DNA from: Hetaerina americana
Taxonomy: Eukaryota; Arthropoda; Insecta; Odonata; Calopterygidae
Direction of reading: 5' to 3'
DNA length: 64,000 nucleotides
Assembly: GCA_022747635.1 (NCBI GenBank)
Contig: JAKTNV010000024.1
Span: forward strand, 2,418,001-2,482,000
Within the stretch, counting starts at the first letter, position 1; every line of letters starts with the position of its first letter. Position numbers and translations under genes: made by a program. Positions 11,801 through 23,740 of the stretch are shown here, in pieces. The notes beneath the pieces are model-generated. The model was given only the letters and a program-made list of their open reading frames with translations. It made no database searches and had not been told where the DNA came from.

Positions 11801-14200
11801 AGCACGAGAGCATTCAAATAAAGTCTATCAGTGGATCAGTTAGAGTGTTGCGGACTCTTTGAAAAAATTGCGTGACGTGGTTTCAATGAGTACATTGAAT
11901 TTAAATTATATAAATGATGAACATGATGCACGAAAATGAAAATTTATGGAACGACATTAATAATGAAAAATACAAAGTTCCATTATCTTCGCACTTGAAA
12001 GTGTATCTTTATAATTAGTTGAAGGTCATTTCATTTTTTTAATAATTAGCAAGTGAAGTGATCCTCCATTATGTACTATTTTTATATATATTATCTCAAT
12101 GCAGTTAAATATCAATTTTCAACGTAGCATCCGTTTTGACGGAGTGCATTTTGACAATATAGTATACATTTACATCATGACATACACCGTGTATCAATTC
12201 CGAGTTACTCAAATTATTGCGTCTTTTACTTATATTTCCCCTCAAAGTGACATTATAACAATGTGTGAAGTCTGTGATATATGAGGAACCTTAGGAAACG
12301 GACGTGAGTTAAGTAGGGAACATTGGGGCATAAATCGCCACTTTCAAAACCTATTTTCCAAATTAATAAACTTTTGTGGAATTTTTGCGTAGTTGAAATA
12401 ACAGCCGTAAACTCACATCATATTTTTCTTGGTACGATGCTTTCTCCAATTTATGTATTCAAGTACAAGAATTGGAGCCTTCAATCGGGTACAAATAATT
12501 GCCGAATGCTAAAAGCTCGGTTCTCGTATCTGATGATTTCATAAATCTGACATTCGCAAAATACTTTCTGCAGAATGGTATGATTGTTCATTGGCAACGA
12601 ATATCAAAATTAATGGTAGTACTCTACTTAGTAAAATGTTAAAAGAAGGAGAGGAAAACGTAATGCAAATAATTTGAAGCAAAAGATTAAACGTAAACAT
12701 ATATTTTCCTTGGAATCTGATACTCCATATTTGAAATTTCTGTTGTGACGCATAAATGAATTGCTATTTTTACCGTCTTTTGACTAAGCTTAGTCAATAA
12801 TATTGCAGAATTTTGTTCGCTTTTCTATTTTTATTCTGATTAAGAGGTTATAGTAACATAAGATGGTGGCTTTTTTTTCTGTACATAATGAAAACAGTAG
12901 TATTTTGTTATATAACAACAAATGTTTTTTATTCATTTCGTGCAGTATCATTTGAGCAATCATTTAGTATATGTAAATTTTCTGTCTAAGCGTGTGAACT
13001 AATTCCCTTTCGTCGATGTAATCGTAAAACACTTTTTACTGCGCATGACTGAAGAATCTTCCAATAAATTCAGCAGTTTCATTGCTGGCAATAATTGCAG
13101 AGAATATTACAGACTCCAAATTATTGGAAATCATCTTATTTAAATATTGAACTCAGTCCCTAAGTATAATAAAAATTGGTGCAGGTTATTATTTGTGTAT
13201 ATTTTTAATGAGCATCGAGGTAACTTGCTGTTTGGTGCTTCTACAATTTTCTCGTTGCCGTCTTCCGTGCAATTGAGGAGAAAAAAATAGCTATTGAAAA
13301 TATTCAGGTAATTTTTCTGCCTCCACATTATTCATTCAAAACTCGTCTTTGCTTGTAGGCACTATCCTACAGAATGTTTGCTGTTCTCGTTTGGAAGATG
13401 AAGAAAGTTCTGGTTCAAAATGCTTAAAAGGAGAACTCATTTCACGTCATTTTCAATATCACGCTATATTAAGCCTTACCTCCTAATTCCTTTGATGCTT
13501 CCTAGAGGGTGTGTTACGCCAAAACTCCTAACCCCGAAAATCCTGAATGAACGTCCATGTACACACAGCCGGGCCATAAAGTAAGTCTTTAAGCTTAACG
13601 ATGAACACTACACTTTACTCTCAACTCCATCCCAGCTTCCCAGGAGCGCTGAGCTGAGCTCTCAGTGACAGAGAAACTTAAAGTCATGGCCATATGCTCT
13701 GGAAAAAGTCCCGGCCCATGAATGTCAATCCAGTAACAAATGGTCAGCAATGAGCCTCTATTGCTTCCGGCTCTCTCTAGGCTACGTATTAATCCTACCA
13801 TTCCTTTTTCTTCATATCACTACTACGGTTCCTCTCTCTCTCTCTCATCCGTACTATTCTCTTCTGCGGCCCTTGGAAAGAGGGTACTTGAACTCTTTTG
13901 AGCTGATATTACACCATTAAGGCCTTTATTTCAATGCATAGCATAATGTCACCCAATATTAATTAATCAATGTGGAAACAGAAAGAAAAATCAGTTACGA
14001 GGCAGCAATAAAATTAGTACATATTCTACCCGCGACGACGAAGCATCAATTTACACCCCAGTTATCAATGAACTAATTAGCCTATCTCCTTATATCGGCT
14101 GTCTCCAGCTTCATGTGCTGTCACGGGGATAATATTCATATGAATAACATCCGGGCTTCTCGATGATCAATCTGGCAGTGGAGACCGCCAGGAGAAATAT
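11801..14200. other. Mostly AT-rich DNA, nothing recognised
   Basis: A block of intermediate GC at 13,500-13,880 ends in a CT dinucleotide run (about 13,833-13,848). It carries a 68-codon minus frame that I do not recognise. No other feature was seen. Confidence 0.5.
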
Positions 14201-15060
14201 ACTCGGGCGAAAGTGTGTGCGTGACGCGCACTTTTGGCCGACCTCTCCTCCGTCCGTACGTCCGTCATTCGGAAAACCTCCTCCCCCCCCCCCCTGAGGA
14301 CTTGATTCTTTCCCCACTCACTCCACGTCTCGTACCCGCACGCCTTCCACCCGAGATACACGAAACGTCGTGTGGGAGTGCGCCCCAATCCGTCCTTCAT
14401 CTTGAGGGAAGCCGGCGCCCCGCACGTCGACCTACGGGCCGGGCCTCATCCATCTCTCCCTCGTCTCTTCCCCGCCGCTCCAGCGCCGGCAACACGTACA
14501 CGAGGGCTCCCTCTCTCATCTCGCCTCGCCTCTTGCAGACGTCACGCAGAGATCCCTCTCTCTTTATTTGAAACCAAACCGTCTGTCTCGCCTCTCACCC
14601 AACCCCAGAAACACACTCGGCCCTTCACCTAACCGCTCATATTCCGTTATCCGTCCACCACGGGTTGGTTGGTCTCGCAGTGAGGCCTATCGCTCTCTCT
14701 CTTTCCTACCTTCCACCCCGCCGCAGTGACTTTCCTGTGTGCTCTGAGAAACCCCTCCCGATTAACTCCTCATAAAGTAATACCCGCAGGAGAATTAGCT
14801 TGCTGGAATTCTACCCGTTAAAAGCCTTCGGCTCAACTTCGCTCGCCCCCGGATTCTTGAGTCGACGGCGCCCCCCGACCAGTCCCCCTCTCCATATTTC
14901 CCCGTCTTTACCATTTACATTCTGGTATGCCGGGAACGGAGGGCACAAGGGGTGAGCGGAAACCGCTCCCCCCCATTTGCCTCCGGAATGTATTCTTGCT
15001 TTGAGTCGCCTCGTTGTTCTTATCAGAGCAACGCGATGCGCATGAGTACGCCGAAACCTA
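14201..15060. promoter_or_regulatory. GC/CpG-rich island
   Basis: About 860 bp rich in CpG and in long plus-strand pyrimidine runs, including about 13 consecutive C near 14,281-14,294. Overlapping frames on both strands (14,215-14,571 plus; 14,811-15,131 minus) are rich in Pro, Ser and Arg and look like composition artefacts. A promoter or first exon is possible. No TATA box, splice pair or conserved domain settles it. Confidence 0.35.
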
Positions 15061-16299
15061 AAGTGGACGTTCTTTACTTCTCTCCTATCTCTGGTAAATT
15101 TCACTCTAATTAAGGTATACGAGCAATGCATGGGCGTGGATTAGATCTATCTCAATCCTACTAATCGCGGGAGTGTTTTAAAACTAGTATTAATACAATA
15201 GTAAATCGATATAAATAATTGATGATATTATGCAGAACTAAAAATGTTTGCTTTGTGATATCAGATGAAGACACTTGGAACTTTTAGTATAAAATATGTG
15301 TAGATTATCGTAAAAGATGCATTTTGAAATTGATTGAGACCTAGTGTCACCACGTTTATTTTTGCTTGATCTTATACGATACTAATGATTTTCCTAACTC
15401 GGTCTCCAATGAAACATGAATATATTTTCCTTCAATGTGCTTTGAGTACCTAACTAGAGTCTAAATACAACTAGAATCGGTTGACTCCTTGTGCGTTTCC
15501 CGATTGAATTTATATTATAGTAATAAGTTCCAAAAATTTATGTTGGATTGGATACGCCCCATAAATAATAATTTACAAGTAATCGAATCTATATATTTCA
15601 AATAACCCTCAAGGTATTAACAAAATCTTTCGCGATATAAGAAAAAAATCTCTATATCAAAGAACAGCCATTTTAGATGCTTGTGCACAACGGCAATTGG
15701 AAAAAAATAAATTATTTTTTGGGAAATTTGACTGTCGGAGTAAAGTATTCAGGTTTAAATACAAATGGTGTCAATCATATTATTTGAATAAAATTAATAA
15801 GGCACATTGAAGGGTTCATTGGATATCGGTTCCGTATCCATCGCACATTTACGAAGTTATAAGGTGATATTTTAGGTAACATCATGCATGTGTGCTGAAG
15901 GAAATCATACAAAGTATATCATTATTCAATGAGATTTTTCCCGCTAATTTTAAATGATATAACGGGGATCTTAGGATTATTATTTCGTTTCTCTATTCCA
16001 TTTCACCAATCTCTCACCTTTCCATCTCTCTCAACAGCCAATTTCCCCATTTAATTGTACCAATTATCCCCCAAAAGTTCCCTTGGCCATTAGCTCGATG
16101 TTTATTCAAAATAAACTTAAAAAACTAAAATATGTATTGCAAAATTTGGTAATGAGATAAAATAAATAATATATGCTAAATTTGTTACTAGGTTTCTCTC
16201 TAAGTATAATTGGGGTGAATTGACATTGAACTCAGAGCCTGGCTCACTCTAAGAGGCTACCGCAAATGTAATGCAGGATATACAAAGTAAATAAAAAAA
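15061..16299. other. AT-rich DNA, nothing recognised
   Basis: No supported feature. Confidence 0.55.
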
Positions 16300-18213
16300 A
16301 ATTCTGTAATGAGAAGTATTAATATTCAGAAGGAGTGAATGACAAATAATCTGCTAGCAATGATAATAAATAGAGATAAATTGTTTAAATAATGGAAAAA
16401 GTCACTTTCTAATAAAATATATAGAATAAACTACCAGAAATATAGGAACTATGTCTACAATGAAATGAAAAAAGCTAAAAATAAATTTTATACAGATGAA
16501 ATTAATTAAAATAAGCGTAGTATGAGGAAAATATGGGGTACTATAAACAATTAATAGAAGAAAAGTCGAGTGCAACACAGATAAAGACCTAATAAGATAT
16601 TTTGGTCATATAAATTTCGTTAAAGAGATCACATCACTTCCAGGCTCTCTAAACATTTCTCTAAAGAAATAAGTTGCCTGAAAGATAATTGTAAAGTTTT
16701 ACGAAGTTCGGTAAATACAAAGAACCAAGGAAATAGTATAGTAATAAATTTAGCAACAGAGGATTACTTACAAGATTATTAACAAAATGGATATGAAACC
16801 AATAGGTCAAGATGGTATTCGAATAATGGACACGAAAAGGTGCCCTAATATAATACCAGTATAAAAAGATATTTTAAATCATTCAATCTGCAATGAAACA
16901 ATCCCTAATGGTTTCAAAAAAGCTCTCATAACACCTATTTACGAAGGAGGATCTCATAAAGACTTGATTAATTATCGCCCAAATATCAATACTACCCGCC
17001 ATTTCAAAATCATGGAAAGGTTTATAGCAGACAAATTGCTGAACGTCCCGGATAAGAATGAAATACCTGTAATACCAAAATTTCAATTTGGTTTCCGAAG
17101 AAATAAAGGAACCACACAAGCCATTGAACTAGCTGTGAACAGTATGGAATGGATAAAAGGCTTAACACGGTATTAACGTTTATAGATCTTAGACAAGCTT
17201 AGATCACAATATATTGTTTAAAAAAATTGTATTGTATAGGAGTTCGTGTACCTCACCACCTTTGGTGTTCTAATTATTTAAATGATAGCCTATTAGTCAC
17301 TAAAATGTAAAATGTATGTAGTAAATATCAAGAGATGAAATCAGGTGTGCCACAAGCATCTATTCTTGGCCCTTAACTATTTATAATATATATATATTAA
17401 TGGCATAGTCAAGTGCTGTCATTTCTGCGAGTTGATATTGTATGCTGATGATGCAGTACTCATATCGAAGCACAAGGAACTAAAAGCAGCTATTTAGGTC
17501 AAGAAACTTGACTTAAATAATGTCAGTAAATGGGTGCATGATAATAATCTCTTTACCAATGAGAAAAAATCCGAAGTCATGATTGTGAAACACAAAACCC
17601 CTGACATCATAGATATTCAATTATAGACTCATTCACATTACTGCCTACATTACCCCACCAATAGCTGTAATTGCCCCATACTGTAATAAGTAAATAAATA
17701 TATAATCACTTGGGCGTTAATCATTGATCAAAATATTGACTTTGGTGAACACATTTTGAAACTAAATAACAAATGAAAGAACATCATTCGTCAAGCTCAC
17801 CAAATTACTAGTTTTGTTAGTTGTAACGTCGGCAAGATAGTGTATTTTGCACTAGTTGAGAGCATTTTAAGGCATTGTATAACTGTCTGGGGATCCACCG
17901 GTTCTAACAAAATTAATTTGCAAAAAAAATTAACAGCAAGAAATCCTAGAGAAAATGTGTGAGGCTACACCAAAAAAATAAAAATATTCTAGATGGATGA
18001 AATATCTTTCAAAAATTAGGAATTCCGCCTGTAGACAGACTATATAGATATGCTATCATAATGGGAAACCATTTTTATGACAAATATAAAATACCTGATT
18101 TGAATAAAAATGAATTACCACTAAGGGACAATATTAATTATATAAAAAAATACTTCATACAAAACAAGGTAGAAGAAAATTGGAGGTACCTGCTCCTCTA
18201 ATTTTTAATGAAA

Positions 18214-18226
18214 TACCTAAATATTT
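18214..18226 (+). repeat. Target site duplication, left (SINE-A copy 1)
   Basis: TACCTAAATATTT, identical to 18,532-18,544. It lies inside the broken LINE. Confidence 0.9.
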
Positions 18227-18531
18227 TGGGGATCGAGATGTTGCGGGGGCTAACTTAATGGCTTCCCACCCTGAGGGCGCGGGTTCAAATCCCGGCGGTG
18301 TTGAATATTTTTCAGAGGTATCTCGATCCCTACTTGAGGTGCTTTGTGGAGGGCACTTTGAGTGAGTACGCCGTCCGTCGGATGGGACGTTAAACTGCGG
18401 ACCCCTTGGCGCCTTTCGTAAAGAGTAGGCTAATGCCGACGCCGGGTTCTCTCCACCCTTCATCCTTTCCTGTCCATCCCCTATTGCGCAAATGACCTTA
18501 TCTGTCGGTCGCCTCCCCTAAAAACTAATAC
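18227..18531 (+). mobile_element. SINE-A copy 1, tRNA-derived, inserted in the LINE
   Basis: A full-length SINE of about 305 bp. The head has an A-box-like GGCTTCCCACC region and a B box (GGTTCAAATCCCG) near 18,283. The body includes TCGATCCCTACTTGAGGTGC, GAGTGAGTACGCCGTCCGT, GACGTTAAACTGCGG and GGCTAATGCCGACGCCGGG. The 3' end is CCCCTAAAAACTAATACTAC, an (ACT)-type tail instead of poly-A. A perfect 13-bp target duplication shows retrotransposition into the LINE. A second full copy is at 21,960 and a fragment at 35,636. The partner LINE that mobilised it cannot be identified here. Confidence 0.88.
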
Positions 18532-18544
18532 TACCTAAATATTT
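18532..18544 (+). repeat. Target site duplication, right (SINE-A copy 1)
   Basis: TACCTAAATATTT, a perfect copy of the left duplication. Confidence 0.9.
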
Positions 18545-18854
18545 AAGAATATTAGTTAGTAAACACTGTGAAAGGGAGAACAAAAGACTTGCTATTATAC
18601 AAAATGGATTAGGGCTTAGGAAAAAGTCACACAATATATGTAGCTTTATAATTGCAACACTTAAAGCTATCATTTTTGTTACCTACTGTCAAACCAGAAC
18701 TGACTGGCTTTGCAGGACCAGAATGAGTGTTCCATTTACAATTTTTCAATTTATACAACTATTGTATACTATATTATGAAGATCATATCACCATGGTATA
18801 TGATAAATATTGTCTGTTACTGGAGGCTGTATTGATCGTCTGTGATTCTTTGCA

Positions 18855-19935
18855 CGAGGGTTGCTATTTATATTTTCAGCCTTAGAATGAAAAGACAGTT
18901 ATTTATTGTTGAAAATAGCTGTATTGTTTTTCGAAGTATTCTCCATGATGATCAATACACTTTTGCATGCGCTCAAACCAATTTTTTCAGTCCGATTGAG
19001 GTACCTCATATGGTTTTTAAATGCATCAATGGCTTCTTCAGGCGCCGAAACACGTTGATCACGCAATTTTTTCTTGATTAACGAGAATGAAAAGAAGTCA
19101 TTTGGTGCTAAATCAGGCCTCCACGAAGGATGACCCATCAATTCGACGTTTTGGCCAGTCAACTAGGTAGTTGTTTCAGCCGATCTGTGAGAGCTTGCAT
19201 TGTCATGATGAAGAATAATCCTTCTTTGCCGCTTCTTCTGCGTATTTCACCAAGCGCTTCTGGCAAAACAAATGGTCGTGTACCATTCAGAATTCATGGT
19301 TCTACGTTGTTCTAACGGTACGGTTGCTTCATGTTGAGTTATTCCGAAGAAACAGGCGATCATTTCTTCGATGCGCTTCGTGCATGAATCACTTTTGTCG
19401 GATCTGGCTCGTCTTGGAAGACCCATACAGTGGATTGCTGTTTTGTTTGCTCGTTATACTAATCCCCAAGGATGCCTCAATCTCACGATAAGTCACATGG
19501 AGAACTTCCTTTCCTAGTTCTTGCACAGCATCAATGTTTTCTGGCACAAAAACTGATTTAGGACTACCTTCACGACGTATGCCGTTGAACGAACGGCGGC
19601 CATGATGGAATTCGGTATACCAGCGTTTCACGGTGGCAAAGGATGGGTCTTCATCACCAAAAGTGGACTTAAGTTGATAGATGCACTCCTATCTTGATAA
19701 TCCAGGTCGAAAGTCGTAAAAAAATATCGCACGAAAGTATTCACGAGTTAACTCCATTTTTTCGCTGAGACAAAATTTTCGAGTCACTGTAAACAGCACA
19801 AGTTATGATCAAACGACAAAAAATGTTTTGCAGAAAGTTAGCGTCAAAAGGGTGAAACTTTCAGATGTAAAAGGCATATGGTGTCTAAAGCACTTAGTGT
19901 TGTCAATGCTCTCAAAGTATAAATAGCAACCCTCG
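18855..19935 (-). mobile_element. Internally deleted mariner-like element
   Basis: The terminal inverted repeats are CGAGGGTTGCTATTTATA on the left and its exact complement on the right, extending a few more bases with mismatches. A TA follows the right end; the left flank is CA, a decayed TA. At 1081 bp it is shorter than the roughly 1.3 kb usual for mariners, because the central third of the transposase gene is missing. The 10-mer ATTCTTTGCA lies directly left of the left terminus and again 6 bp past the right terminus. Confidence 0.9.
18899..19757 (-). pseudogene. Broken mariner transposase
   Basis: It starts at MELTREYFRAIFFYDFRPGLS (ATG at 19,757) and soon meets a stop. The reading then goes through FATVKRWYTEFHHGRRSFNG, VPENIDAVQELG and HVTYREIEASLGIS, the N-terminal DNA-binding half. 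It jumps to a stretch read as QQSTVWVFQDEP (about 19,440-19,410), so the segment with the first catalytic Asp (GDES/GDET block) is deleted. ILHHDNASSH with the second Asp and PDLAPNDFF with the third remain near 19,210 and 19,095-19,120. Several frameshifts separate these pieces. The protein is inactive; the terminal repeats could in principle still be bound by a related transposase. Confidence 0.85.
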
Positions 19936-19951
19936 TATATAATTCTTTGCA

Positions 19952-21547
19952 TAAATAAACATATCATACCAGAAAAAAGTGCTCTCGAAAAGCATGCGTT
20001 GCAACACTTATCTTGGTTTTGCGATTTATTCTTTGTTATGTATATTTTAACTGCATCATTAGAGTGTCGATTTTCGTTTCATTTTCTTTAGCTTTATAAT
20101 TGATCGCTATTCTGAACTTCGTATTTATCAATGTCTTACCATTCGAAAACTTTTCCGTATTTTCATTAGGATTTCACTGGAGAAACTTTGCAGCGTCAGA
20201 GTTTTTATTATTGTTAGTTTCAAAATAGATTTGTCAGCGGTTCATCCATTCTGGATAAGTTTTTCATCGAGGACCTACCTTATTTCAAGAGAGCCCCTCG
20301 GGCTTTTGGAACGTTCGGTTTTTAAAGTTAATCACAGTTGGGTGAACTCCAAGTTCACCCTATAATTGGAAAATGCTAGCGCTTTGTCTTAGCTTCTATA
20401 GCTTTAAGACCAATATAGTGTCTGATAATATCTAATTTTTTCAAGCGATAATGGAATCAGTCACTGACCAGGTACTTCTACATCTTAAGAGTCACGCTTT
20501 TTAAATGCAATCACAAGACTCTCTAATCTATATTTTATGACTGTTTTCATTCGTGTGATCGTTTATCTTCATATTTTGAAGTGGTTTTTCATTAAATATT
20601 GTCGTTGCCAAATAATATAAGAAATGTGAATATCCTTTAGTTCAATTAAACACTTTTTCAGTGCCATTCGCTTAAATTTTAATTTGAAATTACAATCACA
20701 TCATTTATATTGCATTTACAAAACTCCATACTCTTTCATTAGACATATTCATCTCCTGAAAACTGGTAATAGTTTTTGCTCTAATATCAGCGTCAACGGG
20801 TAAAAAAACTATTCCAACTCACTTCTAATTTAGCAATCCTCTTCGTGGGAAAACCTTGTTAGCTAATATTGTTAGAAAAATATTTTTCTTCTTTGGTTTT
20901 CTTGTCATTTAACTGAGAGGAACAAGTTCCGGAACTCCGTTTTGTCAGGACCACGGCTTTACGTGAGTAGTGGAGGAAGACGCTAAGGATAAACGTTACC
21001 TTAATAATATGAGAAACTCCCAGAAGTTTTCTTTTCGCCACCCAAAACTTTTCCAGATGGCTTACTTAGGAAGCAGTCGTCGTTGTCGAACACATGCAGG
21101 GATGAGGTCAGAAGTGACTTCACAGCCTCGACAAAACCAGATCTTTTTGCAAAATATATCAAGGCGTTTCAGCTAGAAGTGAGTTGTTGACGAGCTCTTA
21201 CAAGTGCAAGTTCTTCCTATCCAAGTCCTCAGAACTTTCCCACCTATTTGTACATACGAGTTCATCAAAGAGCGAATATATTGGAAACGATTCTTGTCAT
21301 TTAGTCAATAATTGTGACAAAGGTTTCAAAGCGATGCAGCATTCTTCACGTAAAAGCAATTAATTTACAAAGCATAGGCGAACAATGATGTCACATTGTT
21401 ACTCAATATTCTTCTGAAACATGAAATTTTTCGTGGTGAAGAGCCAATTTTAAGCTTACAGGAATCATTGCAGCGGTGTGTATAATCAGCAAGTAGTAAG
21501 TATCACTTTATTAATTATTATTTAGCAGCAAAAATTATGTAAACTAC
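19952..21547. other. AT-rich DNA, nothing recognised
   Basis: A short inverted pair (GGTGAACT...AGTTCACC) lies near 20,341-20,360. No gene was recognised. Confidence 0.5.
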
Positions 21548-21558
21548 GAATATCTTGG
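21548..21558 (+). repeat. Target site duplication, left (SINE-D)
   Basis: AATATCTTGGC; the right copy at 21,769 differs at one base. Confidence 0.7.
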
Positions 21559-21768
21559 CCCAATGCCGGCCTCGGTGGCGGTGGGGTAACGTCCTCGCCC
21601 ACCAACCCAAAGGTCGCGGGTTCGATTCCCGCCTAGGTGAATTTCCCTCCATCTAGGGCTTGGTTGTATGTGATTGTCTGCAATATAATGTCTGTAATGT
21701 AGGGTTAGGTGGAAGAAGGGACTATTAGTCTCAACCTCGCCCAATTAAGTCGATAAATAAATAAATAA
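21559..21768 (+). mobile_element. SINE-D, tRNA-derived, with (AAAT)n tail
   Basis: About 210 bp. The head has an A-box-like GGTGGGGTAACGTCC at about 21,580 and a B box (GGTTCGATTCCCG) at about 21,619. The body runs through CTAGGTGAATTTCCCTCC and GGGTTAGGTGGAAGAAGG, and the tail is AAATAAATAAATAAA. Flanking 11-bp direct repeats with one mismatch fit LINE-mediated insertion. Its body is unlike SINE-A or SINE-B. It is not a functional tRNA gene, because the 5' and 3' ends of the head do not pair as an acceptor stem. Confidence 0.8.
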
Positions 21769-21779
21769 AATATCTTAGC
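21769..21779 (+). repeat. Target site duplication, right (SINE-D)
   Basis: AATATCTTAGC, matching the left copy at 10 of 11 bases. Confidence 0.7.
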
Positions 21780-21950
21780 ACTATTCTGTTCACCGGCATA
21801 CAGAAAGACATGAAATTCATGTTCGGTGTAACTGATCACACGCGTATATATTTAGGTATGAAATTGGGGTCGAATTTAAATAGCGTGTACAATGTAATTA
21901 AATATCCAGAAGCACATGCAGTCCATGTATTTTAATGTATATTGCAATAT

Positions 21951-21959
21951 TCGTATGAT
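21951..21959 (+). repeat. Target site duplication, left (SINE-A copy 2)
   Basis: TCGTATGAT, identical to 22,270-22,278. Confidence 0.8.
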
Positions 21960-22269
21960 ATCGGGAATCGGGTTGGTTCGGTGGTTGACGTACAGGCTTC
22001 CCACCCTGAGGGCCCCAGTTTGAATCCCGGTGGCGAAAGCTATTTTTCAGTAGTATCCTGATCCCTACTTGAGACGCTTAGTGGTGAGCACTTAGAGTGA
22101 GTACGCCGTCCGTTGCAAGGGACCTTAAGCTGCGGGCCCCTGGTGCCTTTCACTAAGAGTAGGCTAATGCCGACGCCGGGTTTCTCTCCACTCGTCATCC
22201 TTTCCTGTCAATCACTAATGGTGCAAATGACCTCAGCTGTCGGACGCCTCCCCTAAAAACTACTACTAC
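21960..22269 (+). mobile_element. SINE-A copy 2, full length
   Basis: About 310 bp, alignable along its whole length with copy 1 at 18,227. Shared words include CCCACCCTGAGG, a B box (GTTTGAATCCCGG), GAGTGAGTACGCCGTCCGT, GGCTAATGCCGACGCCGGG and CATCCTTTCCTGTC. The 3' end is CCCCTAAAAACTACTACTACT, so the tail is an (ACT)n repeat. Perfect 9-bp target duplications flank it. It is more diverged from copy 1 in the middle than at the 3' end. Confidence 0.85.
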
Positions 22270-22278
22270 TCGTATGAT
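22270..22278 (+). repeat. Target site duplication, right (SINE-A copy 2)
   Basis: TCGTATGAT, a perfect copy of the left duplication. Confidence 0.8.
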
Positions 22279-23740
22279 GCCCCTTTCTGCTTATTTATCC
22301 CCGCTCTTTAGCATTTATTCGCAGAACTTCCTGTTACTCTTCTCTTCCCTCACATATTTCGTGTATCCCATTCCTTACTCAATATTCGAAAGAATACTGT
22401 AAAAAATATTTGTGTGCATTCTTCGCTCAAAAGTCTCCACCCCCTATTTATACCGTCAACGTCAGAGTCACAGCGGGACTAATGCTTCATTGAGTAAAAT
22501 CAACAACTTGAAAATTCGATCTAGTATTCCAGGTGGGAAGGGTTCCCTTTGTCAAGGCAAAAAGGTCACGGGGTGAAGACTTGCCGCGAGCATAGATGTT
22601 ATTCTGAGATATCGGCATGCAAATTAAAGTGGTAGATATGATTTCTGCCGTCGAAATACCTAAACTAGCATTACCTACTCTTATCAAGACTTGATAACCT
22701 ACTTATTATAGTATTTTACTCCTTGTCAGCTGATCCCCAGTTCAAAATCGAGTAACTGATTCATCTAGTAACCCGAAAGAAAAAAATTAGACTGTGTCTT
22801 CTGGCACATATCAGCTACCAGATAAGAAAAATCGCTTCTCTTAACCATTTTAACTACTTTTCATATCTTATTTCGATACATGGTACCAAAATAAAGTTTA
22901 GTACTCCCAAAGGTAAACAGGCGACTCAAGCGCATACTACGAACGTGTCATAACACGCGCCGTAGGGCTTCATAAGAGACTATTGAACAGCCCTCTACCA
23001 TCTTACATACCAAAAAAATAATCTATTCATGGGCTGCGTTGTTTTAACTGCTATTAATATTTAAAGTTAAATATTATATCTTATCTTGTAGTATTCGGCT
23101 CTCCATATGTCCGAGATTGATTCGGACTCTCAGATTTCATTAGCAGAAAAAAATTTGTCTTATGCTTAAAATATCCCAATATTCCAAATTTCCTTTGCTA
23201 AACTAGCCAAACATTTTGCGTACAAATTTGCATGTCATACATTAACTGAAACTTAAATTCTGGCATTTATAAGTGCCATCTTTTCTTCTACTTTATCAGA
23301 CTCAATTACCATGGCCTGATTACGTCTAAATACGATTTATCTTATATTTAATTACAAGGTTAAATATCTATAGTTTGGATGCGCTTTCTTTTTTGCCTTC
23401 AGAAAAACTGAGGATTGAGTACTTCTACGGCAAAGATCACTGCTATATGAATTACGCATTCAATAGGAACTGCGTCAATAAATGGAAACGTTTAGGCAAG
23501 AGTTTGATTTAACGTCCATATTTACTTGGCAAGGATACTAGAAGAGGACAGTCATGGTAGATGAAAAATCTGAAACATCAAACATGTTTGCTCTTAAAAA
23601 ATTAAAAATATACGATGACGCAATCCCTCAGTCGATTTTATGTCCTCCTTTAATCATTCAGAACTTGTTACAAATCGTTAGGGTGCTCGTCGGTCAATCA
23701 GCCACATTGCTTCAACTCATTTGTTGGCACGCATCCCGTA
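22279..23740. other. AT-rich DNA, nothing recognised
   Basis: No supported feature. Confidence 0.55.

Larger units (their letters stand above)
16300..18665 (+). pseudogene. degenerate non-LTR retrotransposon (CR1/Jockey-like LINE) ORF2
   Basis: Reverse transcriptase blocks can be followed through all three plus frames. There is a pre-polymerase KKAKNKFYTDEIN...MRKIWGTIN stretch (about 16,470-16,550), then PIGQDGI and KKALITPIYEGG...INYRP (16,800-16,985). QFGFRRNKGTTQAI follows at 17,083-17,127. Next come a PQASI/GP block near 17,350 and the catalytic box LYADDAVL at about 17,438-17,461. C-terminal VESILRHCITVWGSTGSNKIN lies near 17,855-17,925 and a PAPLIFNEIPKY block at 18,185. Frameshifts and stops are frequent, so the copy is dead. 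SINE-A interrupts it at 18,227, and coding-like sequence (LVSKHCERENKRLAI) resumes at 18,550. No 5' endonuclease domain was found, so the copy is probably 5'-truncated. Reverse transcription at a nicked target is known for the family; the clade is my inference. Confidence 0.8.

Noticed and set aside
14215..14632. 118- and 86-codon plus frames
   Set aside because: Arg/Pro/Ser-rich composition in a CpG island, overlapping each other in different frames. No conserved motif.
18155..18463. 102-codon minus-strand frame
   Set aside because: It is antisense translation of the SINE-A body and LINE edge, not a gene.
21575..21640. Possible functional tRNA gene
   Set aside because: Same reason: it is the head of SINE-D, with target duplications and an AAAT tail around the whole unit.
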